A stretch of DNA of 9,320 bases from an uncultured Eggerthellaceae bacterium (GTDB taxonomy: Bacteria > Actinomycetota > Coriobacteriia > Coriobacteriales > Eggerthellaceae): positions 1-9,320 of the forward strand of contig CASTMW010000062.1 of assembly GCA_949450265.1 (NCBI GenBank), in the 5' to 3' direction. Shown piece by piece: positions 1-6,334 of this stretch (position 1 is its first letter; each line of letters starts with the position of its first letter). The notes under the pieces are model-generated. The model saw only the letters and a list, made by a program, of their open reading frames with translations, did no database searches and had not been told where the DNA came from. The position numbers and the translations under genes were made by a program.

Positions 1-336
1 GAGCGCTTGTTCCGGCAGTATTGGGAACCGATCGAGACCCTATTCCCCGAAGACGATGCCATGCCAGACCTCTATCTGAACGCGGCTCTGCACGCATGGC
101 TCGAAGAGAACGCGCCATCGTTGAAGCTACAAGACAAGTCCGAGATATACATGGCATTCAAGGCATACGTGCGGTCGTATCCTGCGATGCCCTTAGAGGA
201 GCTGCTTGGCAGCTTGCACGCATCTTGCGTGGCGTTCGCACAAGACTTGGGCAGCTCGGATGCGAAACGCCATGTCGATTGGGTGCAAGGGAAGCTGACC
301 GGCCTTGTGTCGGAGCGCAAGCTCTTCGGTGACTGA
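1..336 (+). CDS. 3' end of an unrecognised gene (partial)
   Basis: The reading frame is open from the first base and ends at TGA 334-336, giving 111 residues with no stop at the 5' side, so the gene probably starts outside the window; the TTG at position 7 is unlikely to be the true start. The visible part is soluble and mostly helical in character, acidic near the front (PEDD) and ending RKLFGD, with no signal peptide, membrane segment, cysteine cluster or nucleotide-binding motif. I do not recognise the family. It converges on the second dmsC gene, with only 8 bp between the two stop codons and no obvious terminator. It could be the C-terminal region of a regulator or a metabolic protein; the fragment does not decide. 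Codon usage resembles its neighbours, which supports it being a real coding sequence. Confidence 0.6.
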   Translation, partial: ERLFRQYWEPIETLFPEDDAMPDLYLNAALHAWLEENAPSLKLQDKSEIYMAFKAYVRSYPAMPLEELLGSLHASCVAFAQDLGSSDAKRHVDWVQGKLTGLVSERKLFGD

Positions 337-344
337 TCCGATCC

Positions 345-1217
345 CTACACCCCAAGCCCCACGGTCATGTGGGTCATGTAGAACATGAAGCGCATGAGGA
401 AGATGCCGACCAGCATGATGCTGCTGGCGGCGATGGGAAGCCAGAGCGGAGCTTCGCCATCCCATGTGACGCTCTTGGCACCCAGGATCACGCTGGCAGC
501 GCCCAGCACAGCGAAAACGCCGGTGGCTGGCCCGAACGCGGGCGCCAGTTCGGCTGCTGTGGTCAGCGCATTCTGCAGCGTAGGGAGCAGGGCGCCCCAT
601 ACCGCATAGACCACCACGGCTGCGATGGTTGCTACTGCGGAGATCGCCACAAGGATACGTCCCAGGCGATGCCTAGGCGTATAGAAACGTGCCATGCGAA
701 AGCCCAGGATGGCCAGCAATGGGCCGCTCGCCAGAGCGTTCAGCCACACCGATGCGGCTGCGGTGGGCAGGTTCCACGTGATGATGGTGTCGGCACCGTA
801 GGCCAACGATATGGCACCGATGAACACCAGGCCCAGCACCGATATGATGGCCGCTACTGTGCGCCGCAGGGTAAGGCTGCGCGTCTCTTCCGCAAAAGAG
901 GTCAACCAGAACACCCCAGCACACCCCAGGAACGCCGCGCCGCAGACCACCTCGTTCGACAGCGGGCTGCGTCCGAATCCGGAGACCACATACAACGCAT
1001 TCGCGGGATTGCCTAGGTGCGTGGCCGATGCCACCAGGCCCACCATAGCCACCACCACAGGGATACTCAGGAAATTGTCGAGGCGTCGCCGCCCTGCCGC
1101 ATCCAGCTTATCGCCGCGCACGATAAGGGGAAGCGCCATCAGCACGTACGCCAAAGCCCCGGCAGGCGCCAGCGTGGTGAACAGGACGAGCGTTATCTCA
1201 TTCAGTGCGGTTTCCAT
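345..1217 (-). CDS. dmsC: DmsC-like membrane anchor subunit (second copy)
   Basis: A 290-residue, very hydrophobic protein with about eight predicted membrane segments, the usual size and build of DmsC, the quinol-oxidising anchor of DMSO-reductase-type complexes. It carries the family motif THLGNPANAL (residues 66-75) followed by RSPLSNEVV. The histidine at residue 67 corresponds to the conserved DmsC histidine (His65 in E. coli) linked to menaquinol binding. Its N-terminus aligns with the other DmsC in this window (MExAxxExxLxLFxTxAPxGA), which fixes the start at 1217. It is the last gene of the dms cluster, 72 nt after the chaperone gene. It is clearly diverged from the first copy, with different loops and C-terminal half. 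No Shine-Dalgarno is seen before the start, but an extended -10-like motif lies 8 nt upstream. It may serve another DmsAB pair encoded elsewhere or be an alternative anchor; that role is inference. Confidence 0.85.
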   Translation of the reverse strand: METALNEITLVLFTTLAPAGALAYVLMALPLIVRGDKLDAAGRRRLDNFLSIPVVVAMVGLVASATHLGNPANALYVVSGFGRSPLSNEVVCGAAFLGCAGVFWLTSFAEETRSLTLRRTVAAIISVLGLVFIGAISLAYGADTIITWNLPTAAASVWLNALASGPLLAILGFRMARFYTPRHRLGRILVAISAVATIAAVVVYAVWGALLPTLQNALTTAAELAPAFGPATGVFAVLGAASVILGAKSVTWDGEAPLWLPIAASSIMLVGIFLMRFMFYMTHMTVGLGV

Positions 1218-1225
1218 GTCAATGT

Positions 1226-1234
1226 ATTATGGCA
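1226..1234 (-). promoter_or_regulatory. Possible extended -10 promoter before second dmsC
   Basis: On the minus strand the sequence reads TGC-CATAAT, matching an extended -10 element (TGn plus TATAAT with one mismatch). The hexamer ends 8 nt before the ATG of the second dmsC, so transcription would begin at or next to the start codon and give a leaderless message. This fits the absence of a Shine-Dalgarno. No convincing -35 is present. A small dyad, GGCA-AA-TGCC (1231-1240), overlaps the motif and could be an operator or chance. Confidence 0.35.
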
Positions 1235-1289
1235 AATGCCGATCTTGCGTGCTGACATCTCGCCAGCATCGCATCGCGCGGCTTTTGCC

Positions 1290-1934
1290 CTATCGGTAGA
1301 AGTGCGGCACGGTCACGTCCAGGTTCCGTACCTCCTGCATCCCTTGCAGGGAAGAGTGCGTCAGGCACGCGAGCCCTTCCAAGAACGGATGCTGCGCCTC
1401 GCGCTCCACGATATCGAGGAAATGCGGCGCCCAGGTCAGAAGATGCTCGGTCAGATACTCATCGAGCAGTTCGGGCCGTTCGCGCGCGATCCATGCCATT
1501 AGCAGCAGCATCAGGCCGATGTGGTCCTCCGGTTCGCCATCGTGATCGGGGCGGGATATGCCATTGCGCCGCATCCACTGACGCAAATCAAGGGTGGTCA
1601 GCCCGAAGATCACGCATTCTCGATCGGTATAGACCGAGCCCCATGGTGGTGCCGCCTTCTTCATGGGCCCGACGAAGAGCCTGCGAAACTCCCAGAGCAG
1701 TTCGTCATCATCGGCGGCAGTAGGTTCCAAGCCGCGCTCGATCAGCTCGAAGGCATGCTGTGCATCGGCTGGTGCGGCGAACGGCCACTCGGAAGCAGCA
1801 GCGCTGTCAAGGCTGCGCAGAGCCTCATACATCGGCAGCACGGCTGCATCCGTCGGCTCGTACAGGAACAGAGGCCCCAACGTCTCCCCGACGAACGCCA
1901 CCGCTTCGCGCGTCTCTTCGCTCATATCGTGCAT
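1290..1934 (-). CDS. TorD/DmsD-family redox enzyme maturation chaperone
   Basis: A 214-residue all-helical cytoplasmic protein of the TorD/DmsD/NarJ-like chaperone family. These proteins bind the Tat signal peptide and apo form of a molybdoenzyme catalytic subunit and hold it back until the molybdenum cofactor is inserted. Visible family motifs are EFRRLFVGP (82-90), PPWGSVYTD (96-104), the EPEDH signature with following LML helix (134-143) and HLLTWAPHFLDIV (164-176). The start at 1934 is preceded by AAGAGGA with a 6-nt gap, better than the internal ATG three codons later. It lies between the two dmsC genes, 116 nt after the first and 72 nt before the second. The expected client is the DmsA of this cluster. 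Whether it is closer to TorD or to DmsD cannot be settled by eye. Confidence 0.9.
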   Translation of the reverse strand: MHDMSEETREAVAFVGETLGPLFLYEPTDAAVLPMYEALRSLDSAAASEWPFAAPADAQHAFELIERGLEPTAADDDELLWEFRRLFVGPMKKAAPPWGSVYTDRECVIFGLTTLDLRQWMRRNGISRPDHDGEPEDHIGLMLLLMAWIARERPELLDEYLTEHLLTWAPHFLDIVEREAQHPFLEGLACLTHSSLQGMQEVRNLDVTVPHFYR

Positions 1935-1963
1935 GTTCCATCCTCTTTCTCAACAGCGAACAA

Positions 1964-1994
1964 GAGCGCCCCGAGGTTGCAGCCCGGGGCGCTC
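1964..1994 (-). terminator. Strong GC-rich hairpin between dmsC and the chaperone gene
   Basis: A perfect 10-bp stem (GAGCGCCCCG at 1964-1973 and CGGGGCGCTC at 1985-1994) with an 11-nt loop lies 30 nt upstream of the chaperone start. In the direction of operon transcription it is followed by the T-rich TTGTT, which is weaker than a classic U-tract. It could act as a partial terminator, attenuating expression of the chaperone and second anchor, or as an RNA-stability hairpin protecting the dmsABC message. Confidence 0.5.
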
Positions 1995-2005
1995 CGCTCT
2001 ATCCT

Positions 2006-2022
2006 CAGGCGCGATGCGCCTG
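2006..2022 (-). other. Second short hairpin after dmsC
   Basis: A perfect 7-bp inverted repeat, CAGGCGC-GAT-GCGCCTG, lies 28 nt after the dmsC stop and just before the stronger hairpin at 1964-1994 in the direction of transcription. Together they form two stem-loops in tandem after the dmsABC part of the cluster. It has no U-tract of its own, so it is more likely an RNA 3'-end or processing structure than a terminator. Confidence 0.4.
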
Positions 2023-2050
2023 TCGGTCGCTCGATCGGGTCCCGCGTTGG

Positions 2051-2926
2051 CTACATGATGCTCAGGCCAACGGAGAGCTGCATGGCGTAGAACGCCAGCC
2101 GCAGCATCAGGATGCCCACGATGGCGAGCACGGCGGCACCGCAGCTGACACCGACCAGCGCGCTGGCGTTGGCTCCGCGCACGGCGAACGCGTCGCACAC
2201 GCCCGTGCCTACCAAGCAGATGGCGCCACAAACGATGACCATCATAGCGCTGCCCACCAGATCGGCGCCACTGACGAGCGCATTGCCCATGCCGCCGGTA
2301 GCCGCTGCCTGCGCGGCCAGGCCGCCGATGCCCGCCACGATGCCCGCCACCAGCACGACCAGCACGGTGGTCCTCACGGTGCTGGCCTTCAGGACATCAG
2401 CGCATTTCGCCAGCGCCAGGACTACGATGGCTACTGCTGCGCCGCCCACCAGGGCGAAGCCGACCATCTGGATGGGACCGGCGATGGTGTTCCACGAAGG
2501 GATGGTGTCGATCATGTAGGCCATGCCCGTGAACCAAGCGAACACGATGCCCAGCACCGCGGTGGCCCACGCAAGGCCCTTGCGCACGCTGTTGCTCATC
2601 TTGCCGGACAGCGCCCAGATCCAGTAGACGAGCATGACGATGGCGAACACGCATCCGGCCACCAGCTCGTTGGACAGGGGCGATGCGCCCAGCCCCGCGA
2701 ACACGCCGAAAGCATTCAGCGGGCTTGCCAGATGGAAGAAAGCGGCGATGAAGCTGACGATCACGAGCGCAACGGGGATGGCGGTCATCTTGTCGATGCG
2801 CTTGCGGGTATCCTCGTCCAGCGATACGGTGCTGAACGCCATAGCCAACACGATGAACGCGCCCGCGCCCATCGGAGCGAACGTGCTGAACAGGGCAAGG
2901 GGCATCTCTGCGAAAGCTGCTTCCAT
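2051..2926 (-). CDS. dmsC: DMSO reductase anchor subunit DmsC (first copy)
   Basis: A 291-residue integral membrane protein with about eight hydrophobic segments, matching the DmsC family length. It anchors DmsAB to the membrane and passes electrons from menaquinol to DmsB. The conserved block FHLASPLNAFGVF (64-76) followed by LGASPLSNELV is present; His65 falls at the same number as the E. coli DmsC histidine implicated in menaquinol binding. The ATG at 2926 follows the dmsB stop by one base. Its Shine-Dalgarno GGAGGTG (complement of 2934-2940) lies inside the last codons of dmsB with a 7-nt spacer, so the two genes are probably translationally coupled. The region around residues 206-219 is rich in small residues (GIGGLAAQAAATGG), probably a loop or packed helix. 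Membership of the same complex as DmsA and DmsB is strongly supported by context. Confidence 0.92.
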   Translation of the reverse strand: MEAAFAEMPLALFSTFAPMGAGAFIVLAMAFSTVSLDEDTRKRIDKMTAIPVALVIVSFIAAFFHLASPLNAFGVFAGLGASPLSNELVAGCVFAIVMLVYWIWALSGKMSNSVRKGLAWATAVLGIVFAWFTGMAYMIDTIPSWNTIAGPIQMVGFALVGGAAVAIVVLALAKCADVLKASTVRTTVLVVLVAGIVAGIGGLAAQAAATGGMGNALVSGADLVGSAMMVIVCGAICLVGTGVCDAFAVRGANASALVGVSCGAAVLAIVGILMLRLAFYAMQLSVGLSIM

Positions 2927-2927
2927 G

Positions 2928-3560
2928 CTATTTCACCTCCAGAGTGTTGATGACCTTACCGGATGCAGCGTTGGCAGCTTCGGCACCGGTAGGCTTCGAG
3001 ATCAAGAGATTCGGGGTCGTATATTTCTTGGATGGCAGCGGTGCGATGTCGGCCGTTTCGGAATCAGGGTGATCGGCCCTCACGCGATCTTTTGAATCGA
3101 ACTCCAGCGCGCGCAGTGGGCAAGCCTCCACGCAGATGGGCGCCTTGCCTTCGGCGATCCTATCGGCGCACCCGTCGCATTTCACGGAATGACCTTTCGT
3201 GCGGTCCACCTTCGGTGCATTGTAGGGGCATGCCATATGGCAATAGCCGCAGCCGATGCATTTGCCCGTGTCCACCGCTACGATGCCCGTATCGGCTTCC
3301 TTGTGCATGGCGCCGGTCGGGCATACCTTGGTGCAGGCCGGACCGTCACAGTGGTTGCATGCCACTGATATGTAGTAGCTGGTACCGTCTACCGTCCAGC
3401 AGCCTTTATCATCTTTGTTCCAAGCACCTTCGGTCTCGTATTCATACACATGCCGGTAGGCGATGTCGCTCGGAAGGTCATGGTAATCCTTGCATGCCAG
3501 CTCGCAGGTCTTGCACCCGGTGCAGCGCGAGCCGCTGAAATGGAATGCGTATTGTGTCAT
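2928..3560 (-). CDS. dmsB: DMSO reductase iron-sulfur subunit DmsB
   Basis: A 210-residue ferredoxin-like electron-transfer subunit. It carries sixteen cysteines in the four-group pattern expected for four [4Fe-4S] clusters: Cys13/16/19/23 (CTGCKTCELAC), Cys68/71/76/80 (CNHCDGPACTKVC), Cys101/104/107/111 (CIGCGYCHMAC) and Cys128/131/143/147 (CDGC followed by CVEAC). Cys54 is extra. This is the standard DmsB arrangement, in which the protein carries electrons from DmsC to the molybdenum subunit; it lacks a signal peptide and would be exported in complex with DmsA. The start at 3560 has GAAGGAG about 9 nt upstream and lies 16 nt after the dmsA stop. The C-terminal tail after about residue 155 is hydrophilic and Ala/Lys rich, and its last codons contain the ribosome binding site of dmsC. 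All cluster cysteines are intact. Confidence 0.95.
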   Translation of the reverse strand: MTQYAFHFSGSRCTGCKTCELACKDYHDLPSDIAYRHVYEYETEGAWNKDDKGCWTVDGTSYYISVACNHCDGPACTKVCPTGAMHKEADTGIVAVDTGKCIGCGYCHMACPYNAPKVDRTKGHSVKCDGCADRIAEGKAPICVEACPLRALEFDSKDRVRADHPDSETADIAPLPSKKYTTPNLLISKPTGAEAANAASGKVINTLEVK

Positions 3561-3576
3561 GATGCGCGGCTCCTTC

Positions 3577-5991
3577 CTAGGCCTTCTTCACTTGCACGAG
3601 CGCGTTGTGCTGGCCCGTTTGCTTCGAGATGGGGTTAGCGCGGCGACTGGTCAGCGTGTTCAAGCAGCCACCTTTGTCCACGCGGTCACCTTGCATGTCA
3701 GCAACGTGCCAGGAGCCTTCGGGGATCATCACAGTGCCAGGGATCACGCGATTGGTCACGCGCGCTTCGATCTCCACTTCGCCCTGCTTGCTGGCAACAC
3801 GCACGCGGTCATTGTTCTTGATGCCGCGCGATTCGGCATCGATGGGATTGATCAGCACGTTGTGACGGTGGGCGTCCTGGATGATCTCGTTGTTGGCGTA
3901 GCTGGAATGCGTGTGCGCCTTCGTATGGTAGCCGCACAGAGTGAGCGGGTATTCCTCGGTCTCGCTCCCGGGGCCGTCATGGCCAGGCACGTATACGGGG
4001 ATGGGATGGATCTCGTCACCGTCGGCCAGTTCCCATGTTTTGGCCAATTCGGCCAACTCCGGGGAATAGATCTGTATCTTGCCCGTGGCTGTTTCTAGCG
4101 GATTCGCCTCTGGATCGACGATGAACGGGTCGATGTCGTTATCCGGCTCGAATGCTTCCTTGTAGATGCCATCTTTCAGCATCTCGTCCCAAGTGGGCGC
4201 TTCTGGGTGCTCTTCACGGAACTCGTCATAGAGTTCATGTACCCAGTCCTCACGGGTCTTGCCGCCGTCAGTGTAGGCATCTTCGACGCCCAAGCGCTTC
4301 GCCAGGTCGGCGCATACCTCGTAGACCTCGCGGCGCTCGAACTTCGGTTCGGAGGTGGGGCGACCTACCCAGATGCCCTTGCTGTCGTTGTTCTCGCCAG
4401 CTGCTGACATGGTCCAGGTTTCCTGGGGGGTCAGGTCGGGCAGTACGATATCGGCCCAGTTGCACGAATCGCTCCACACTACGTCGTATTGCAGGATGAA
4501 TTCGCATAGGCTCTCGTCGCGCAGGATGTCGGTGGTGGCGTTGATGTCGCCGTTCTGGTTCGACATCATGTTGTTCCCATAGTTCACAAGGAACTTGATA
4601 GGTTGCTTGAGGCTATCGCCCTTCTTGATGCCAGCATTCGTGGCTGTCATGCTGGCGCCATCCTTGATGGCTTCAGGCCACAAGAAGTTGGGGAACTGCT
4701 CTTCGATGGGATTATCGCCGGTGGGCAGCGACGATAGGTCGAATCCGCTGTTGCCCTCGCGCATGCCCGAGTTGGTGGACGGCAAGCCAACTTGCCCCAC
4801 CAGCTGTGGCAGCAGCATGATGGCACGAGCAGCGTAGTCGCCATTGGTGTGACGTTGCGGGCCCCAACCCTGAGCGATGAAGCATGGCTTCGCCTCGGCG
4901 ATCTCGTGCGCTAGGGAGATGATGCGTTCTTCGGGGATCTTCGTGATGGCGGCCGCCCATGCTGGCGTCTTCTCCACTTTGTCGTAGCCTGTGCCCAGGA
5001 TATAGGCGGTATACGAACTGTTCGCAGGTGCGCCTTCGGGCAGGGTCTCTTCGTCAAAGCCCACGCAGTATTTGTGTAGGAAGTCCTTGTCGACCAGATC
5101 GCTCTTGATCATCTCATGTGCCAACCCAGCTACCAAAGCCGCATCGGTGCCGGGTACGATGGGGATCCATTCCACATCTTGATTGGTGGCAAGGTCGTTG
5201 CGCCGTGGATCGATGCAGATGACCTTCACGCCCTTCTGCTCGCGAGCGACGGTCAGATCGTATCCGGCGCCGTCGCCAGCCATGCGCGTTTCGGACGGTG
5301 CATTGCCGAAGAGCACAACCAGTTCTCCTGGCGCCAAGGTGCGGAATGACCGCGCACCCCAGCTATCGCCATAGGTGAATGGTTTTGCACCGAAATTCAG
5401 AGCTCCGTTCGAATAGTTGCCATAGCGGGTCACTTCGCCGCCCACCAGGTTGAAAAGGCGGAAGAACGGGTTGTTCATCATGACATTTTGTTCCACACCC
5501 GAGCATTCCTGGATGAAGATGGCTTCGTTGCCGTACGTGTCCTTCACGCGCTTGAACTCATTGGCAATGGTGTCGAGCGCTTCGTCCCAGCTTATCTGCT
5601 CGTACTTGCCCTCGCCGCGCTTGGTGCCGGCCACGCGGCGCATAGGATAGTTCAGACGATCAGGGCTGTTGATCCAGCGCCTGATGGAGCGTCCGCGCAG
5701 GCATGCGCGTGCTTGAAATCCTGCTGCACCGAAGGTGCCATCGCCGGTATTGTCGGATTCCACGTACGTTATCTCGCCATCCTTCATGTGGCATTGCAGC
5801 ACGCAGGCGCCGCCGCAATTCACATGGCAATGCGACCACACCACTTCGTCGGGTGTCTCGGCATCTGCTGCGATCACGCCGTTTCCGAACAGCGAATCCG
5901 CAGTAGCGGCGCCCGTTCCCGCGACCGCAAGAGCACCCAAGGCCCCGCTCGTCTTGAGGAACGTTCGGCGACTCACATTCGTGTCGATCAT
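3577..5991 (-). CDS. dmsA: Molybdopterin oxidoreductase, DMSO-reductase-like catalytic subunit DmsA
   Basis: An 804-residue catalytic subunit of the DMSO reductase family (bis-MGD molybdoenzymes), close in length to E. coli DmsA. It begins with a Tat signal: SRRTFLK (7-13), then a hydrophobic Ala/Gly stretch to about residue 31. The N-terminal [4Fe-4S] site is Cys55, Cys59, Cys63 and Cys97 (CHVNC, GGAC, ARACLRGRS). RYGNYSNGAL (189-198) supplies Ser194, the likely molybdenum ligand by comparison with DmsA. Further DmsA-like blocks are PDRLNYPM (110-117), VVLFGNAPSETRM, QGWGPQRH and, near the end, RVDKGGCLN and HNALVQVKKA. The likely reaction is reduction of an S-oxide or N-oxide outside the membrane; other substrates of this broad family cannot be excluded. 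The start is set by the Tat signal and a consensus AAGGAGG (5998-6004) with a 6-nt spacer. It is the first gene of the cluster, divergent from the LuxR-type regulator, with a long structured leader. Confidence 0.93.
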   Translation of the reverse strand: MIDTNVSRRTFLKTSGALGALAVAGTGAATADSLFGNGVIAADAETPDEVVWSHCHVNCGGACVLQCHMKDGEITYVESDNTGDGTFGAAGFQARACLRGRSIRRWINSPDRLNYPMRRVAGTKRGEGKYEQISWDEALDTIANEFKRVKDTYGNEAIFIQECSGVEQNVMMNNPFFRLFNLVGGEVTRYGNYSNGALNFGAKPFTYGDSWGARSFRTLAPGELVVLFGNAPSETRMAGDGAGYDLTVAREQKGVKVICIDPRRNDLATNQDVEWIPIVPGTDAALVAGLAHEMIKSDLVDKDFLHKYCVGFDEETLPEGAPANSSYTAYILGTGYDKVEKTPAWAAAITKIPEERIISLAHEIAEAKPCFIAQGWGPQRHTNGDYAARAIMLLPQLVGQVGLPSTNSGMREGNSGFDLSSLPTGDNPIEEQFPNFLWPEAIKDGASMTATNAGIKKGDSLKQPIKFLVNYGNNMMSNQNGDINATTDILRDESLCEFILQYDVVWSDSCNWADIVLPDLTPQETWTMSAAGENNDSKGIWVGRPTSEPKFERREVYEVCADLAKRLGVEDAYTDGGKTREDWVHELYDEFREEHPEAPTWDEMLKDGIYKEAFEPDNDIDPFIVDPEANPLETATGKIQIYSPELAELAKTWELADGDEIHPIPVYVPGHDGPGSETEEYPLTLCGYHTKAHTHSSYANNEIIQDAHRHNVLINPIDAESRGIKNNDRVRVASKQGEVEIEARVTNRVIPGTVMIPEGSWHVADMQGDRVDKGGCLNTLTSRRANPISKQTGQHNALVQVKKA

Positions 5992-6014
5992 GCAAATCCT
6001 CCTTCTCTCTCATT

Positions 6015-6104
6015 GCGAGCAAGAAGGGTGAATCGCTTCAATGGGGCGGCGTTCCCCTGCGCCGCCCTCCGGTCCTCGTTCGGACCGCTTCCCCTCTTGC
6101 TCGC
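6015..6104 (-). ncRNA. Candidate structured leader RNA of dmsA (multi-branch fold)
   Basis: Read on the minus strand, GCGAGCAAGA (6104-6095) pairs perfectly with TCTTGCTCGC (6024-6015), and the stem continues through GGG/CCC (6094-6092 with 6028-6026) past one bulged base, giving 13 bp. Enclosed are three hairpins in order: CGGTCC/GGACCG with a 6-nt loop (6087-6070), GGGCGGCG/CGCCGCCC with an 8-nt loop (6067-6044), and TGAA-GCGA-TTCA (6040-6029), whose GCGA is a GNRA tetraloop and which abuts the closing stem directly. The 3' end of the fold lies 10 nt before the dmsA Shine-Dalgarno. There is no U-tract, so it is not a simple terminator. Such a fold suggests a cis-regulatory RNA; for a molybdoenzyme operon a molybdenum-cofactor-type riboswitch is one possibility, not demonstrated here. 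Confidence 0.5.
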
Positions 6105-6108
6105 CTTA

Positions 6109-6132
6109 CCAGCGGGTCCTCTCTACCGCTGG
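6109..6132 (-). other. Hairpin upstream of the dmsA leader fold
   Basis: A perfect 7-bp stem, CCAGCGG and CCGCTGG, with a 10-nt loop sits four bases 5' of the large fold on the dmsA transcript. It may be a further domain of the same structured leader, as the close spacing suggests, or an independent element near the transcription start. Confidence 0.45.
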
Positions 6133-6281
6133 CAACATAGGTAGAACTGTATCGGCTGCGGCATGCGTGATGTCACATAACGTGGGTGATTTTTCATGAA
6201 ATACCCGTTCAGAGTTCATATTGATGGGGAATCATGCGAAAATGGGCGCGCATTCACCATGATGCGAGACGGCAGTTTGGC

Positions 6282-6287
6282 TATACT
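6282..6287 (+). promoter_or_regulatory. Possible -10 element of the regulator gene
   Basis: TATACT matches the -10 consensus at five of six positions and lies 47 bp before the regulator ATG, implying a leader of about 40 nt. No good -35 is found at 16-18 bp; the best is ATGATG at 6259-6264. The promoter may therefore depend on an activator. Confidence 0.35.
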
Positions 6288-6334
6288 CATGAGCATCGCT
6301 CAGTGCTCCGTTCGAAGGTTCTCAGGCAATTCCC

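Larger units (their letters stand above)
5992..6334. promoter_or_regulatory. Divergent dmsA / regulator intergenic region
   Basis: A 343-bp gene-free region between the dmsA start (minus) and the regulator start (plus). The half next to dmsA (6015-6132) can form several hairpins and would be transcribed as the dmsA leader. The other half is AT-richer and holds likely promoters and operators. Two short palindromes stand out: GTGA-TG-TCAC (6167-6176) and the perfect TTTCATGAAA (6192-6201). On the minus strand GTGACA (6171-6176) followed 19 nt later by TACAGT (6146-6151) is a weak -35/-10 candidate for dmsA. On the plus strand TATACT (6282-6287) is a good -10 candidate for the regulator. No small gene is evident; the short frames here lack ribosome binding sites. 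Confidence 0.6.

Noticed and set aside
1760..2950. Long plus-strand frame (396 codons) antisense to dmsC and the chaperone gene
   Set aside because: Its His/Asp/Ala/Gly-rich composition is the typical shadow of GC-rich membrane-protein codons; it has no recognisable domain and overlaps two well-supported genes.
3577..5991. Formate dehydrogenase or nitrate reductase assignment for the molybdoenzyme
   Set aside because: The block around Ser194 (YGNYSNGAL) and the whole-length similarity fit DmsA; the Cys/Sec ligand context of formate dehydrogenases and NapA-type enzymes is not seen.
6015..6104. tRNA-like cloverleaf (possible tRNA or selC)
   Set aside because: Although a closing stem encloses three hairpins over 90 nt, there is no T-loop consensus, no 7-nt anticodon loop and no CCA end on either strand; stem lengths do not fit a tRNA.
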